DNA of 64,000 nt from Sparassis latifolia (Eukaryota; Basidiomycota; Agaricomycetes; Polyporales; Sparassidaceae), in NCBI GenBank assembly GCA_018466975.1, contig CM031561.1:4030001-4094000 (forward strand), in the 5' to 3' direction. Within the stretch, counting starts at the first letter, position 1; the number at the start of each line of letters is the position of its first letter. Under the pieces are notes generated by a model. That model was not told where the DNA came from. It searched no databases and was given only the letters and a program-made list of their open reading frames with translations. Shown here piece after piece: positions 1 through 10,708 of the stretch. The position numbers and the translations under genes were made by a program.

Positions 1-3000
1 GGGTCATCCACTTTGGCGAGATACTGCAGCAACTTGAACGTGAGCGCATAGGTAGACGACGAACGCAGGCCTGTCAGCAAGCGAGGCTGCAGAGACGCTG
101 GTCCGTCCCAATTCAACGGTTTGTGTGCAAGAAGTAGTTCGGCCGTTTGCGCATCGTCCAGGTCCATCCTTCTAAGCACAGTATCAAGCAACTTGAGAAC
201 ATGGCAAAACTCGTCTTCAACGGTCGTGGACAGGCAAGCTATTGCACACCAGAATATCTGAGGTAGCAGCGACATATTTAAGTCGCTAGCCGACGCCCCA
301 GAGATCAAACTGAGGATCAGTTCCACGTTGAACATCTGGATACTGGAGTCTCCATCCGCCACGGTCGCTGACAATCGCCCTATTAGAGCACCCAAGTGGT
401 CCTTGTTCATCTTTGGTGCCAGAGCTCGGTACAGTTGCAGAGACTTGAAAGCAATAGGCCGTATAGAGCAAGCAGTGCCCCAAGCGGATGCCTGCTTGCC
501 CCACCCTTCTCGTAGGTCTGGGTACAAAGGCTCCAGGAGCTTCAAGACTTCACCTGAGAACCATCTCATTTTCAATTCCACCTGCGTGTTAGAATCACTC
601 TCCTCCCACAACTTGGTTTCTGCTTCTTGGGAAAGCGTAAGGATCACACCTCTGAGCTCAGAACGAGAGCGATACTGTAAGCGATCCGGGATCTCGTCAT
701 AGCCAGACATGCAGGAGCGTAGAAGCTGAAAGAGCATGTGCCGAGAGCGTTCCCGAATGTACTCAGAACGATGGTCAAGGTGCATGAACAACGCATGGAG
801 TAGCGCAGGCAGGTGAAGATGCAGCTCCCAATATCGCTCCATTGCGGCCTCTGAAAGGAAAAGAAGGGAAAACTGCGCAACGCCCAGCGACAGCCTCGGT
901 TGCTCGGAGAAGAGAACGTCGAGATCGGACCACAGCTCGATGTCCTCTGCGTCTGGATGCGCAAGTTTATGCTCAAGGTTGGGCAACATTCGTGCGGGCT
1001 CGATCAGACTGCACAAGTCCTCAAAGATCTGTCTTCCTACAGTGCTCTGTGACAGACAAGCCACGACCTTCGCAGCACAGGTAATAAATGCCGTACTTCC
1101 AACCTTGTTGGACTGCTCGAGCAGAAATCGAATAGATGCATGGCCGTTGGTCTGATGTGGGGCGTCGACGAGCCTAGTCCAAAGCTGCAGAATCTGTTCC
1201 GCGTGACTCTCCGCATAGCGCACAGTAAGAGCCATTAAGTGGTAGATGGCGGAACGGCCTTCTCGTGTGAGACTTGATTTATCATCAGCCATGAGATCGA
1301 TGTTGGGGACCCAGTACTCTAAGCTTTGAAGAAGGAGAAGAGGACTTCTACCGGAGCGGTCATCAAACATACGGGTTATCCAACTACTGAGCTGAAAGAG
1401 TACACCGAAGGCTTGGCCTGGATGTTCTCCGGCAAGCACGTCCGAAATGAGCTTGTGCGCATGCAAATAGACACTGGGAGCAGAGCTACCAACCGCAGTC
1501 TCGTATTGCACCATTGAGATCAAACCGGATGCCTGCTCATGAGTGACTTCGAGCATATTGAAAGCGTGACGTCGGATCTCTAGGTGTGGATGGCAAAGAT
1601 TGGACAGTCCCAAGCAAACTACTTGCCTAAAACTGAAGCCATGAGTGGGTGCGTTGCAAATGACCTCTGCCACCACTTCAAAGAAACGCGCGTTACTTGT
1701 GTCTAGCTCCTTCGTGGTAACGTAAGCTCTTTTCAGAACTTCATCCAAGAAATCACAGTCGGCACGAGGGTCAGACAGAAGCGACCTGACAGCATATCTT
1801 CTCTTATCATCAGTAGAATTTTTACAACATCAGGCTAGAACTCACTTGGCATAATCACGCAGATGCTCATGAAACGACGCGAGAATGGCAGTAATACGGT
1901 CCAAAACGGAGGATACTTCGAGAGCCTTGTTGTAATTCTGGGAATACTTCTCCACCGGTGAAGTCGACGAGATATCGGGGGGGAAGAGTGCCTTTTGCTA
2001 GTCATCGAATCAGCTACGATAGTCTGTCACGGAGATGATACTCACACATAGAACCGCCATGGCACCAACAGCAGCATTAGATAACGCTCTAGTCTCAGTC
2101 TGGAAGCGAGTGATGAGCTCCGCCTGATCGGCAGGATCGTTGAACGCTTTCACTGCCTGCGTTTGCATGAAGACCAGTCGTTTCTTGACGCTTTCGGACT
2201 GCTTTCCTAGCTGGCACCACTCCTCGCATAGCCTATATAAGGTGAGGTGCATATTGGGAGGAATGAATCGATCCGAGTCTTTGAGTGTAGCTAAGCCCTC
2301 GAAGAGACGTTCCACTGTACCACAGAAGTAACGCCGAAGTCGCTGTATCGAATAGAGATCGCGCTGCTCAGAGAGAGAGACTTGCATGTTGCGAACATAC
2401 TTCAAGACGTGCGCCAAGGCAGTCTGCTTGCCAGATGACCGCTGATCCTGCAGCGAGCGTGCCGTCAGATAGTAAATCCGCGCCACGGCGGTGTCAAAGC
2501 GTTCCTGCCGGCGAGTCCGTCCGATTACATAAGGAGTGGAAGTCTTTGCCCTAGAATCGTCATAGATTTGGCGAGCGGCGAGGATGCTGAGATCTTCTAG
2601 GAGGTGTGAATAACCAAAAGGAGGAAACGAGCTGATGGAGCACACAGCTACATCGCGGAAAATAGTATGATCAGAATCAAGAAATTGACTGAGGTATTTG
2701 AAGAGGCCGCGAGTTGTACTCATTTGGTCTCTGTCGAAGATAACTTCGGACCGAGCACGAGAATGATCTCGCATAGGATGGGTCATGGTAGGTCTGACGT
2801 CTGATGTCTGAGCTGTAGCGCTGATGATCTTGACCCACATATGCCACTGTTGAATTAGGTGCTTGTGCTCATTCACCACCTTGGCAAGATCCTTCTCGCC
2901 CGTGGAGCCAGAGCGTTGGGGTAGATTTGGGACACTCCTTCCGTTAACCCCAGAAAGCTGTAGCATGAGAGGATGGTAACGAGTTGCTGCTGAAATCAAT

Positions 3001-6000
3001 TTGTCGCGGAGGAGGTGAAGTGCCCTAGGAGATTGCTCCGTGCAGACTTGCAAAAATGCAGGGAAAACCTGTCTCCACAACTGCCGATCGACGACATGAT
3101 CACTGTCAGCTAACCTGATAACCGCATCCACGTAGGTTGATTGCTTCCACTGTTCCAACCGAATCACCTCGGGAGGCTCGAGAACGTCATCATGCCCGTC
3201 GAGGCATGGTCCGGAAGGAATCTTTCCGTGGAGAGCGTCAACGATTCGAAAGACGTTGGCGGATGCGTCAAAATCGTGTAGCTGTGGCTCTGATTGCAAA
3301 TGGCTTGCTAAGATTCGTAGCAAGCGAATAGCCTTGACTCCGACGGTATAGACGTTGCGTCTAAAATGAGCAAGTAAAAATAAGGAGCCCGCCTCTACTT
3401 CGTCCATTCTGAGAGAGATATCCATCAATTCATCATGAGTTAGAGAGTCTACCGGTCTTCGGATGATGTCGTGCATCCATTGGTCCACGAAGCGGAGCCA
3501 GAGATTTAACAGGCGAGGACATTCGATGTGCAACCTCAAACCAGAGCCTTCACCAGCGATGAGAGCGGGATCGAAGAGGAACATGTAGAAGCGCGAAAGG
3601 ATCGCAGAAGCGTGAGCAGGCTCCGCCATAAATCGTTGCAAGGCTTGGGCCGCCGCCTCTCCAACCCCAGGCTCGATGTGGACAACACCTCGTAGGAGCA
3701 TGTCAAGGGCATCGTCTATCGGAAACGATGGGTGGAGACAACGTGGCCAAGACCGGTAAATTGTTTGCAGCACAGTGATGTGAGGAATGTATTGGGTAGG
3801 GTATGCCACCGAGCCTTCAGGATGATGCCGCATGACAAAACTTGTTGCATCGTCATATGCGAGGTTGACACGGGAGGCAGCCCATTGGTCATCAATAGCC
3901 GACCATTTCCCGACATACTGGTAGCACGATATCGCAACGGCCTTCAAAACAGTGCTGAAACGATCAATGAATTCCTTCCATCCAGGCTTTGATAACAGGG
4001 CCGCAGGGATAGACTCTGAACATGACGGATAATCATCATTAGAAGGCATCCTGGAAAAATCTGTACTTGTCGGCCATGAGGGGGCCGATTCTTCCCTCTC
4101 TGCAACATGAAGGGAGAGGAGAACAGACTGAATAGCGATGATTATCCGTTCAGGAGCCAAAGTGTTCGATGTGTTTGCCGAATGGGCTGTGATGCTCCTT
4201 TCCTGTATAAGTTCCATGCAGAAATCGCTTCCAAAATCGAGATGGCGAGATAGAACGAAATGCACTATGTAGATGAATGGCTCCAGTTGATCTTCTTGCG
4301 GTGATATCGAGAGACGGTTCGCAGGGAAGAAATGTTTGAGGATGGACTCCATCTTGCTTGTCGCCGTAGATGCGGACTCGTGGCACCGATAGAGGTAAGT
4401 CCAGATGAGACGCATTAACCCATTCAGCACGGGGGTTCGGTATGGTTTTTCCTATAATGACACGTCAGTACTGAGCTGAGGTAACCACAAAACACTGCAT
4501 ACTTTGATTTTGCTGAGGCCAGCCTCGAAGCAAAGGTTCCAATGGCGAAGGAAGAAATCATTCGGTGCCACACACAGAGCTGTGATAGCTAGCGGATATG
4601 CAACATGCCAATAGCGAGGTTTGCTCATCATATCCTTGGCCTTCGGATATATAACTTCGATTCCCTTCGCCCAATCAGGATGATTAACTTCGGCTTGCGC
4701 AGTCTGTAAATGTACTCCGTGTTCTATTTTCTTCGACCAAGTATCAGATGAATGTTCCACCTACCTTGGCGATCGGATGCAAGAGATGAACAAGAGTTTC
4801 CCCAAAAGTAGTTTTGAGACGATTCCCATGAGCGTTCTCGAAAGACTTTGAAAGTTTCGCCAAGAACTCTGCACCTTCTTCGAAATATTCAGGTGGCCAC
4901 ACCTTGCAATGACAAAACGGAAGTCAAGCGCAAACGTCTTCAAGATTGCACACAGTATTGAACGAACCTTGATTTGGACATGTTTCAGGCTTTTCACTAG
5001 GTTCTCATACTTGAAATCCGCATCCTTCGGCACTTGACCTGCAGCTACGGGACCAAGTTCAACAAGAAACCGATCTGTGACGCTCTCAAACCTACGTAGT
5101 CCCTTCAGAACCGCTGATGAATAAGTTTAGAGAAGCCTTACCGAACAGTTGCAAGATTGCCCAATAGTGTCGCATACAAGTCGGCGTTGCTGCGATGATT
5201 CACTGACTGCGTAAGCATCTTGACGTCTGGCCGCCTGAACTGCTCGAACGTCAGCTCTTCCAAACTGTGTCCCATGGCCTCGCCAAGACCATCCTTTGAG
5301 ATCGACTGGGTAGCAGCGATGAGTGCTCGGCACATGATGTAGATTGATGCCAAAGATCTCCGCTCATTCAGTATGGACGATACGTCTTGGGAACGCAATC
5401 CACGCGCATTCGAAGAAGGTTGTGACAAGTGGTGCCGGACGAGGTCTGTGCTGACGCTGTCGTTCTGAGTCTTTCTCCAACGCATGACCGAATCAATCAC
5501 AGGCTTGGCATGTTTGTGCGCGATTTTCCCTAACGATGCCAACAAGTCATCCAGCTTATCATCTACGCCAGGCCCCATGAAGTCAGTCAACCGAGGTTCC
5601 CGCTCCTGTTGAACACGGTCTATACCTCGTGCAAACTGAACACTTTGACGAACAAAGACTCACCAATGGCTGCTGGAGAACTTCGTCTATATGCAGCTCT
5701 GCGGAAGCTGCAAAGCGAATGAAGATGGCATGAAGCGCATAGTCAGAGGGCGTCCGGGGGTCCATGACAATCCTGTCTTCCAAATCGGAGAGAGACCGCT
5801 CGTCTGGCTGTGCCGGGTTACCAAAGACATCTGGTACAGGCGGAACTGGTGGCGGAGAGGAAGAAGTAAGATGTGGATACCCATGCCCATGATCACTACC
5901 TCCGTCAGAACTGTGAAATATAGAACCAGAGTGTGAGTGTTGGGATCTGGCATACGCGTGTTGACTTTTCGACTTGGGTGTACCTCGTGCCCTTCCATCA

Positions 6001-6599
6001 CCAGAGGCGGGCGTAGATGGGCGGAAGTGCGGCGGGCTAGCGTGCATCGAAGGATGTCGCCGGTCATTTGTGATGGACGGCAACTGTGCAAGGGAAGACG
6101 TGGAACGATTGAATGGGTTTTTCAACGCCGGATATGCTTGGGGGTCTAGAGAAGGAACGGGTGGTGGGGTAGTATCATTTGATTTTGAGCTCTTGAACGC
6201 GTTTCTCAGGGACGCGAACGAGGTTTTCTTCGTGAAAGGCGAAGTGCTCGTCGTCGCGATTGAAGACTGAGCCGAATGCACAAATGGAGATTTCACCTTG
6301 CGGGCACTAGATGGTATTGAGTGTCCAGAGTCCTCCGAAGCCACCGAGTCACCGCGCGCGTGGAAATAACTCTTGTCTGTGCGCTCTGGAAGAGCTAACG
6401 GAGTAAGGATTGTCGGGGACTCTTGACCAGAGCTCGGGATTCCCCACAAGCCACCAGCTTGCGAACGACCGAAGATGGGTGTTGGACTATACTCATCGTC
6501 GTCGAAATCTGCGGGCACGCATCCGCTGTAAGTTTGTGAGCCAAAAAACTTGCAGACTCACGCACCCGGTATTGTGATCTGCATTCCTTCAGAACCCAT
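1..6599 (-). CDS. mor2: Cell-polarity scaffold Mor2/Tao3 (PAG1, Furry family), 5' part; 3' end outside window
   Basis: Very large HEAT-like scaffold of the Furry/Tao3/Mor2 family. In fungi this family works with the NDR kinase Orb6/Cbk1 in the RAM/MOR pathway that controls polarised growth. The start is an ATG at 6599 in a 34-base first exon; after an intron (6565-6509) the frame reads MQITIPDFDDDEYSPTPIFG. About 270 disordered Ser/Pro-rich residues follow, then the conserved entry motif DYALHAIFIRFAASAE (about 5700) and helical segments through at least eight exons. One uninterrupted exon covers 4430-2020 (about 800 residues). Further exons run in frame from about 1995 to 1850 and from about 1800 to base 1, still open, so the C-terminal part is missing. 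Introns are short and GT..AG. Identity rests on the N-terminal motif, size and architecture. A hAT-like MITE lies 144 bases upstream of the start. Confidence 0.85.
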
Positions 6600-6742
6600 A
6601 CTTCTAGCAGCGTTCCCTAAAAAGCTAATGAAAGCCTCCTGATACACTGAGTAGAAGAACCGCTGAAGAACTCTTTAGGTGAGGAGTCTCGTGCGCGAAT
6701 ACTGCAGGCACTGTGACGCGTGACCCTCAGTTTGGCCAGAGT

Positions 6743-7136
6743 AGGACCCCTGGCAATTGGGGAGGATCCCTGAGCCGATTTCGGACAAAATTTAGACTTT
6801 CGAGAGCCTCATATAGCCTGAGCCATTTCGCGGACATCGGAAGGCTGAACCTGGGGGGCCTGATCCGGGACCGGACAAATGCTCGTGAAATCCTGGCGAG
6901 GCGCCTCGAAGGAGGGCGGAAGGGGCGGCGGCTTCGCCGCCTTCCCGAAAGCGCCCAAAATTTCCTTTTTTGGGGCCGAACGCGACGCCATGCCTGAGGT
7001 AAAACGCGGACATGGACCGAAAATTTGGGGGTGATGCCTCATTTTTTGCGGACATTTTGGGTCAAAAATGGCACTTTCCTAACGGACATTTTTGGCCTCT
7101 CAGGATCAGGCATCTTGGCCAATTGCCAGGGGTCCT
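6743..7136. mobile_element. hAT-like MITE (394 bp) with perfect TIRs and 8-bp target duplication
   Basis: Perfect 18-base terminal inverted repeats AGGACCCCTGGCAATTGG (6743-6760) and its complement (7119-7136) bound a 394-base segment. It is flanked on both sides by the identical octamer GCCAGAGT (6735-6742 and 7137-7144). An 8-bp target-site duplication with short TIRs is the hallmark of hAT transposons. The interior has no credible transposase, a GC-rich palindrome near 6920-6945, and four dispersed GGACAT motifs, so it is a non-autonomous element. It lies in the 5' flank of the mor2-like gene. Confidence 0.88.
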
Positions 7137-7144
7137 GCCAGAGT

Positions 7145-8389
7145 TCAGATATCACTGTGACTGGTGACAAATGGTCATAGTGGGCGCTTATCCGCTTCAG
7201 AAGGCGTGGGAAAGCGGTGAACTGACCTGATTCGGTTGCGCGAGTCCTAAGTTCGGCTGCCCGACCAAAGACGCGACCTGCCGATGTGTATGTGGACTCA
7301 GCCGTTGCTGCGACCTCGATCTCCAGACCTGCATTGCATCGGAAGCTATGCGGGATCATAGATTCGGTATTCCTCCCCTTCCGCCAGATACAGCGATCAT
7401 AGCACGCGCAATCCGATCACGATCCAATAGCGCATGTTCCAAACCTCGATATCGATATCTGATCTGCTTCGACCTGCCTGTCTTTGTAGAAGTGTAGCTG
7501 TGTGTTTTGCTTGACTTTTTGTGCTGATGTTCTTGAATGGATAAATGCCTTCCCATCTTCCAGTTCATCCTGCCAACACTGCGGAAGTCAGGTCCTCTGT
7601 GGACAAGGCCTTCGATCTTTGGCTCGTTTGATTCTAGCACTGCACGAATCTCAGCAGTCAAGGATGCAGTGAGAATGTGATCGTGATGTTGATTACAGCT
7701 CGCTGCGTGGGGCCCTAAGCGTGATTGGTCCATGCTGCACTGTTCAGGACCACTATCTCTAACATTGTAGGAAGCCGGATATATTGGCGATGCTATCTGA
7801 AGACTCTAGATTTCGACCCCGTCCCCGTCTGTCCGAAAAAATCGAAGCTCATGGTCGCGCGTAGCCTTAGCCATAACCGCCAGTCTCCGAGAAGGACAAT
7901 AATGAAAGCAGTGTCTGTATGAATCTATGATCTATCATGCATATTCGCATTCTTGCCGCATGATTGTTCCTTCACATGGTCTCCATGAGGGTGCGTGCAT
8001 GTTCTCTTTCAACCGAGAAGTTCGTATTCAAGTTTGATGCCATTTTATTCTATAGTGCGCTCGACCTCTATTTGCCCCGTAGGCATGGTTAGCTCTATGT
8101 GTAGAAATCAGGTTTGTTACCTTCATTTATTAGTTCTTGGACCACATCATCTGACTCATTATAACAGGATCACCGCATATCAGTAAAAGTTGCCTGTGGC
8201 TGTTGCCTAGCACTGAACTTCACTGCCGACTCTCTCTTCCAACTTGTTTGTCATTCGAAACAGCCCATAACAACATGGTAAGTATCTTTATGCTATGTTG
8301 ATAGAGAGATGTATGATTCTTAGTTCTCATCTTAAGTTTCTTCAGTGTGGTCTCTATAACCGTAGCCGAACCGCCTCTGTAGCCATACT
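7145..8389. other. Intergenic stretch without recognisable gene
   Basis: About 1.2 kb between the MITE and the next gene. Two minus-strand open frames (7733-7356 and 7359-7039) have no recognisable motif, and the second runs into the MITE, so I do not call them. The last 150 bases before 8390 look like a spliced 5' leader with a possible GTAAGT donor at 8279. Confidence 0.4.
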
Positions 8390-9255
8390 ATGGCTGACTC
8401 GGGCATCCCACTTGTCTCTTCCGACCTCGCTGCACTCTGCATAGGAAGTTTCCTCTATGGGATCTTATTTGTACTCTTCTGTGCATTCACGTATCTTATG
8501 GTGGAGTGCCACCACCAGCTGAATAGCATGGGGTGTTTAGTGGCCAGGTCACTCTGCAAGAGCCCTCTGTTTCTGGCTGGAATTATTCTCTTTGCTGCTA
8601 ATACAGCTGTGAGTGATCTCTAGTTTAGTCGGGATATGGATTCAATGAATGCATTGAGATAGATCTGGATATTGATTGTGTATCGCGCATTCATGGCTTT
8701 TGTCCATTTTGACCATGGAATGTCTCCGGCTTCATTCTATGCTGACTTTGCTGAGGCATCTGAGCTGGTCAAACTCACGTTCATCTATGTTTCTCTGCTC
8801 ATTGGGGATGCAGTTATAGTATGTCTCAAAATATATGAAGTTAGCTTGATGCTGACTGGACACCAATTCAGATCTATCGTGTATGGGTTGTGTGGAATCA
8901 CAACAAATACGTGATGATTTTCCCATTGTGTACCTTCCTGGCCTGTATTGGTATGTTATCCTACAGGCCTACACTTCGATCTTCAGGTTCATGCCAAGTG
9001 CTCATGTTCAATGATTAGCGAGTTCTGTGCCCATTATACATTCTTTATCAGGCAGCAAACCTCTCCTCAACCTTAATCTGAGTCGTGGAGTCACCTGCTA
9101 TTTTGTCTTTACCCTCTGGTGTGTATTCTCGTCTCATCTCTTGCTGTGTCACCGGAAAAAGGAAGGCTGAAAAAGTGAACATCGGCATTCCTAGCATGAA
9201 TATGTTTTCATGCAGTAAGTATGTTCATGACTTTTGTGATGTAATGCCTGTACTA

Positions 9256-9531
9256 CTGTACCATTTCGATCTATTTGACATGTCACGGGTCACATGCCCT
9301 TCTGTTGTGTCGAAATTTGGCGGCTGTCACGGGTCACAGGTAGTACTGTCGGAAGGTCTTTGCATGTCACTGCCCCAAAGGGCACCCAAAATGGGGGAAA
9401 TTCCCTAAAAAGGGTCCAAAATGTCGAAAATTTCGGCCGGTCACGGGTGTCCGGCCGAGTTGTCTACCTGTCGAATCGGTACCATGCTGTCACGCGTCAC
9501 ACCAGGTGTCGAATAGATCGAAATGGTACAG
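9256..9531. mobile_element. MITE with TA target duplication (276 bp), Tc1/mariner-like
   Basis: Inverted repeats CTGTACCATTTCGATCTATT (9256-9275) and its exact complement (9512-9531) bound 276 bases flanked by TA on each side (9254-9255, 9532-9533). Subterminal copies of a GTCACGGGTCAC-like motif occur near 9282, 9325 and 9489. There is no coding capacity. It sits in the long intron of the surrounding membrane-protein gene. A TA duplication suggests Tc1/mariner ancestry, but TIRs alone do not prove the superfamily. Confidence 0.8.
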
Positions 9532-9612
9532 TAATACCTTACTCATCTCTAGTTGTAATGGTGTGGCGACTATGATGTGTCAGCTCTGCTGTGCAATCTT
9601 TTGGACAGCATA

Positions 9613-9827
9613 CATCAGGAAAACCCAACTTTTACTTATGGGACTTATTCCAACTTTTTGTCCTTTTTTGCCTTATTTAAGGCCCATAAGTTTCCAAAAT
9701 TCGACTTTTAAGGCTCTAAGAAAATATGACTTATAGACTTTTTGTCCTTTTTTACCTTATTTAAGGCCCATAAGTGCATTTAAGTCACATAAGGACACCT
9801 TTAAGTAAAAGTTGGGTTTTCCTGATG
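9613..9827. mobile_element. MITE with TA target duplication (215 bp) and internal direct repeat
   Basis: Perfect inverted repeats of 26 bases (28 counting the flanking TA) at 9613-9638 and 9802-9827, beginning CATCAGGAAAACCCAACTTT. TA flanks both ends (9611-9612 and 9828-9829). The interior carries two copies of a segment rich in CTTATTTAAGGCCCATAAG (near 9671-9690 and 9755-9774), about 85 bases apart, which suggests an internal tandem duplication. It has no coding capacity and lies in the same intron as the 9256-9531 element, with different termini. Confidence 0.8.
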
Positions 9828-10143
9828 TAAGACTTGGGTATGTGGGCTGTGCCAGTAATTGTCACTGTTGCCTGACCAATATTGTCAGCGGATCCTTGCA
9901 ATATGCATAGAAGGCACAGTTCTCAACGTGTAAGTCTTCATGCATACTCATGTCCCCCTGAGTGACATTCTGATGCACTGTAGGACTGTTATGGTCATCT
10001 TCTTTGTGGTATATGAGGCTGGCTTGAACCTGCAAGCAATGATGATAGATATTTTGGCCCTGCTCTCTGGCATCTCATTCATGCTCATCAATTGTGGGCA
10101 TGGAGTATGCACTGCACTCACAGAGCACATACGACGGGATTAG

Positions 10144-10708
10144 GCATGTGCACTCACTGCCCCAAAATCCAGCACTCAGCTTGTTAAGTTCCTACTATAT
10201 AGTCCTCTGCAGGCCACATAGCCTTGTGCAGTTTCTAGATGTTTCAGACATGTAAGTTCAATGTGCCAAGTCAATCCAACTTGTTCAATGTGCTGCCATG
10301 TTTCTCAGAATCTTCGCTAATCATGTTGCCCTCATTAATTGAATAGCCGCCCATCACCCCTTAGACTGCCAGAGGTATCCTCTGATATGACAGCCAGAGA
10401 CAAATAAAAACAACTTTGATAAATTCTCATCGAAGAGGGGATGTGAATATCACCTTCCAACTTCTAAAATGTCATGACCATAGGCTTGTCCAAGTTTGCA
10501 ATAGCCGGTGTACGTTTCGTAGTACGTACCTTCAGCCGCCCGGAGGTCGAACTTGAAGACCTTCCTCTTTCGTATAGCCGTGCCTTTTCTATTTTTGGTG
10601 CACGCTAATTGGTGCTCACTGACGACTTATGACCTCACTGGAGAGGCTGCCCGTCATGCTGGAACTGTGGCAAGAGTTTCAATACTGCAAGCCTTCCTCT
10701 GGGTTATC
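10144..10708. other. Intergenic stretch, no gene seen
   Basis: Separates the membrane-protein gene from the PTEN-like gene. An open frame runs upstream of the PTEN start, from about 10553 and in the same frame. The extra N-terminal residues do not resemble the phosphatase family, so they are treated as 5' leader. Confidence 0.4.

Larger units (their letters stand above)
8390..10143 (+). pseudogene. Multi-pass membrane protein of a mushroom-expanded family, probably degenerate
   Basis: Exons 8390-8608, 8663-8818, 8872-8950, 9019-9214 and a last pair ending at 10143 encode hydrophobic helices in the order of a lineage-expanded agaricomycete membrane family: SFLYGILFVLFCAFTYL (TM1), FLAGIILFAANTA (TM2), a helix around LIGDAVIIYRVWVVWN, a helix ending FTL near 9120, and the C-terminal block MMIDILALLSGISFMLIN. 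Splice joins keep frame from 8390 to about 9155. There the frame must shift near the A-run at 9156-9160 to continue into KAEKVNIGIPSMN. The intron after 9214 is unusually long (about 675 bases, acceptor near 9891) and contains two MITEs. The single shift could be a homopolymer sequencing error, in which case the gene may still work. Function is unknown; family assignment is from memory of similar proteins. Confidence 0.55.

Noticed and set aside
7039..7733. Two minus-strand open frames of 106 and 125 codons
   Set aside because: No motif, no splice support, and one overlaps the MITE end.
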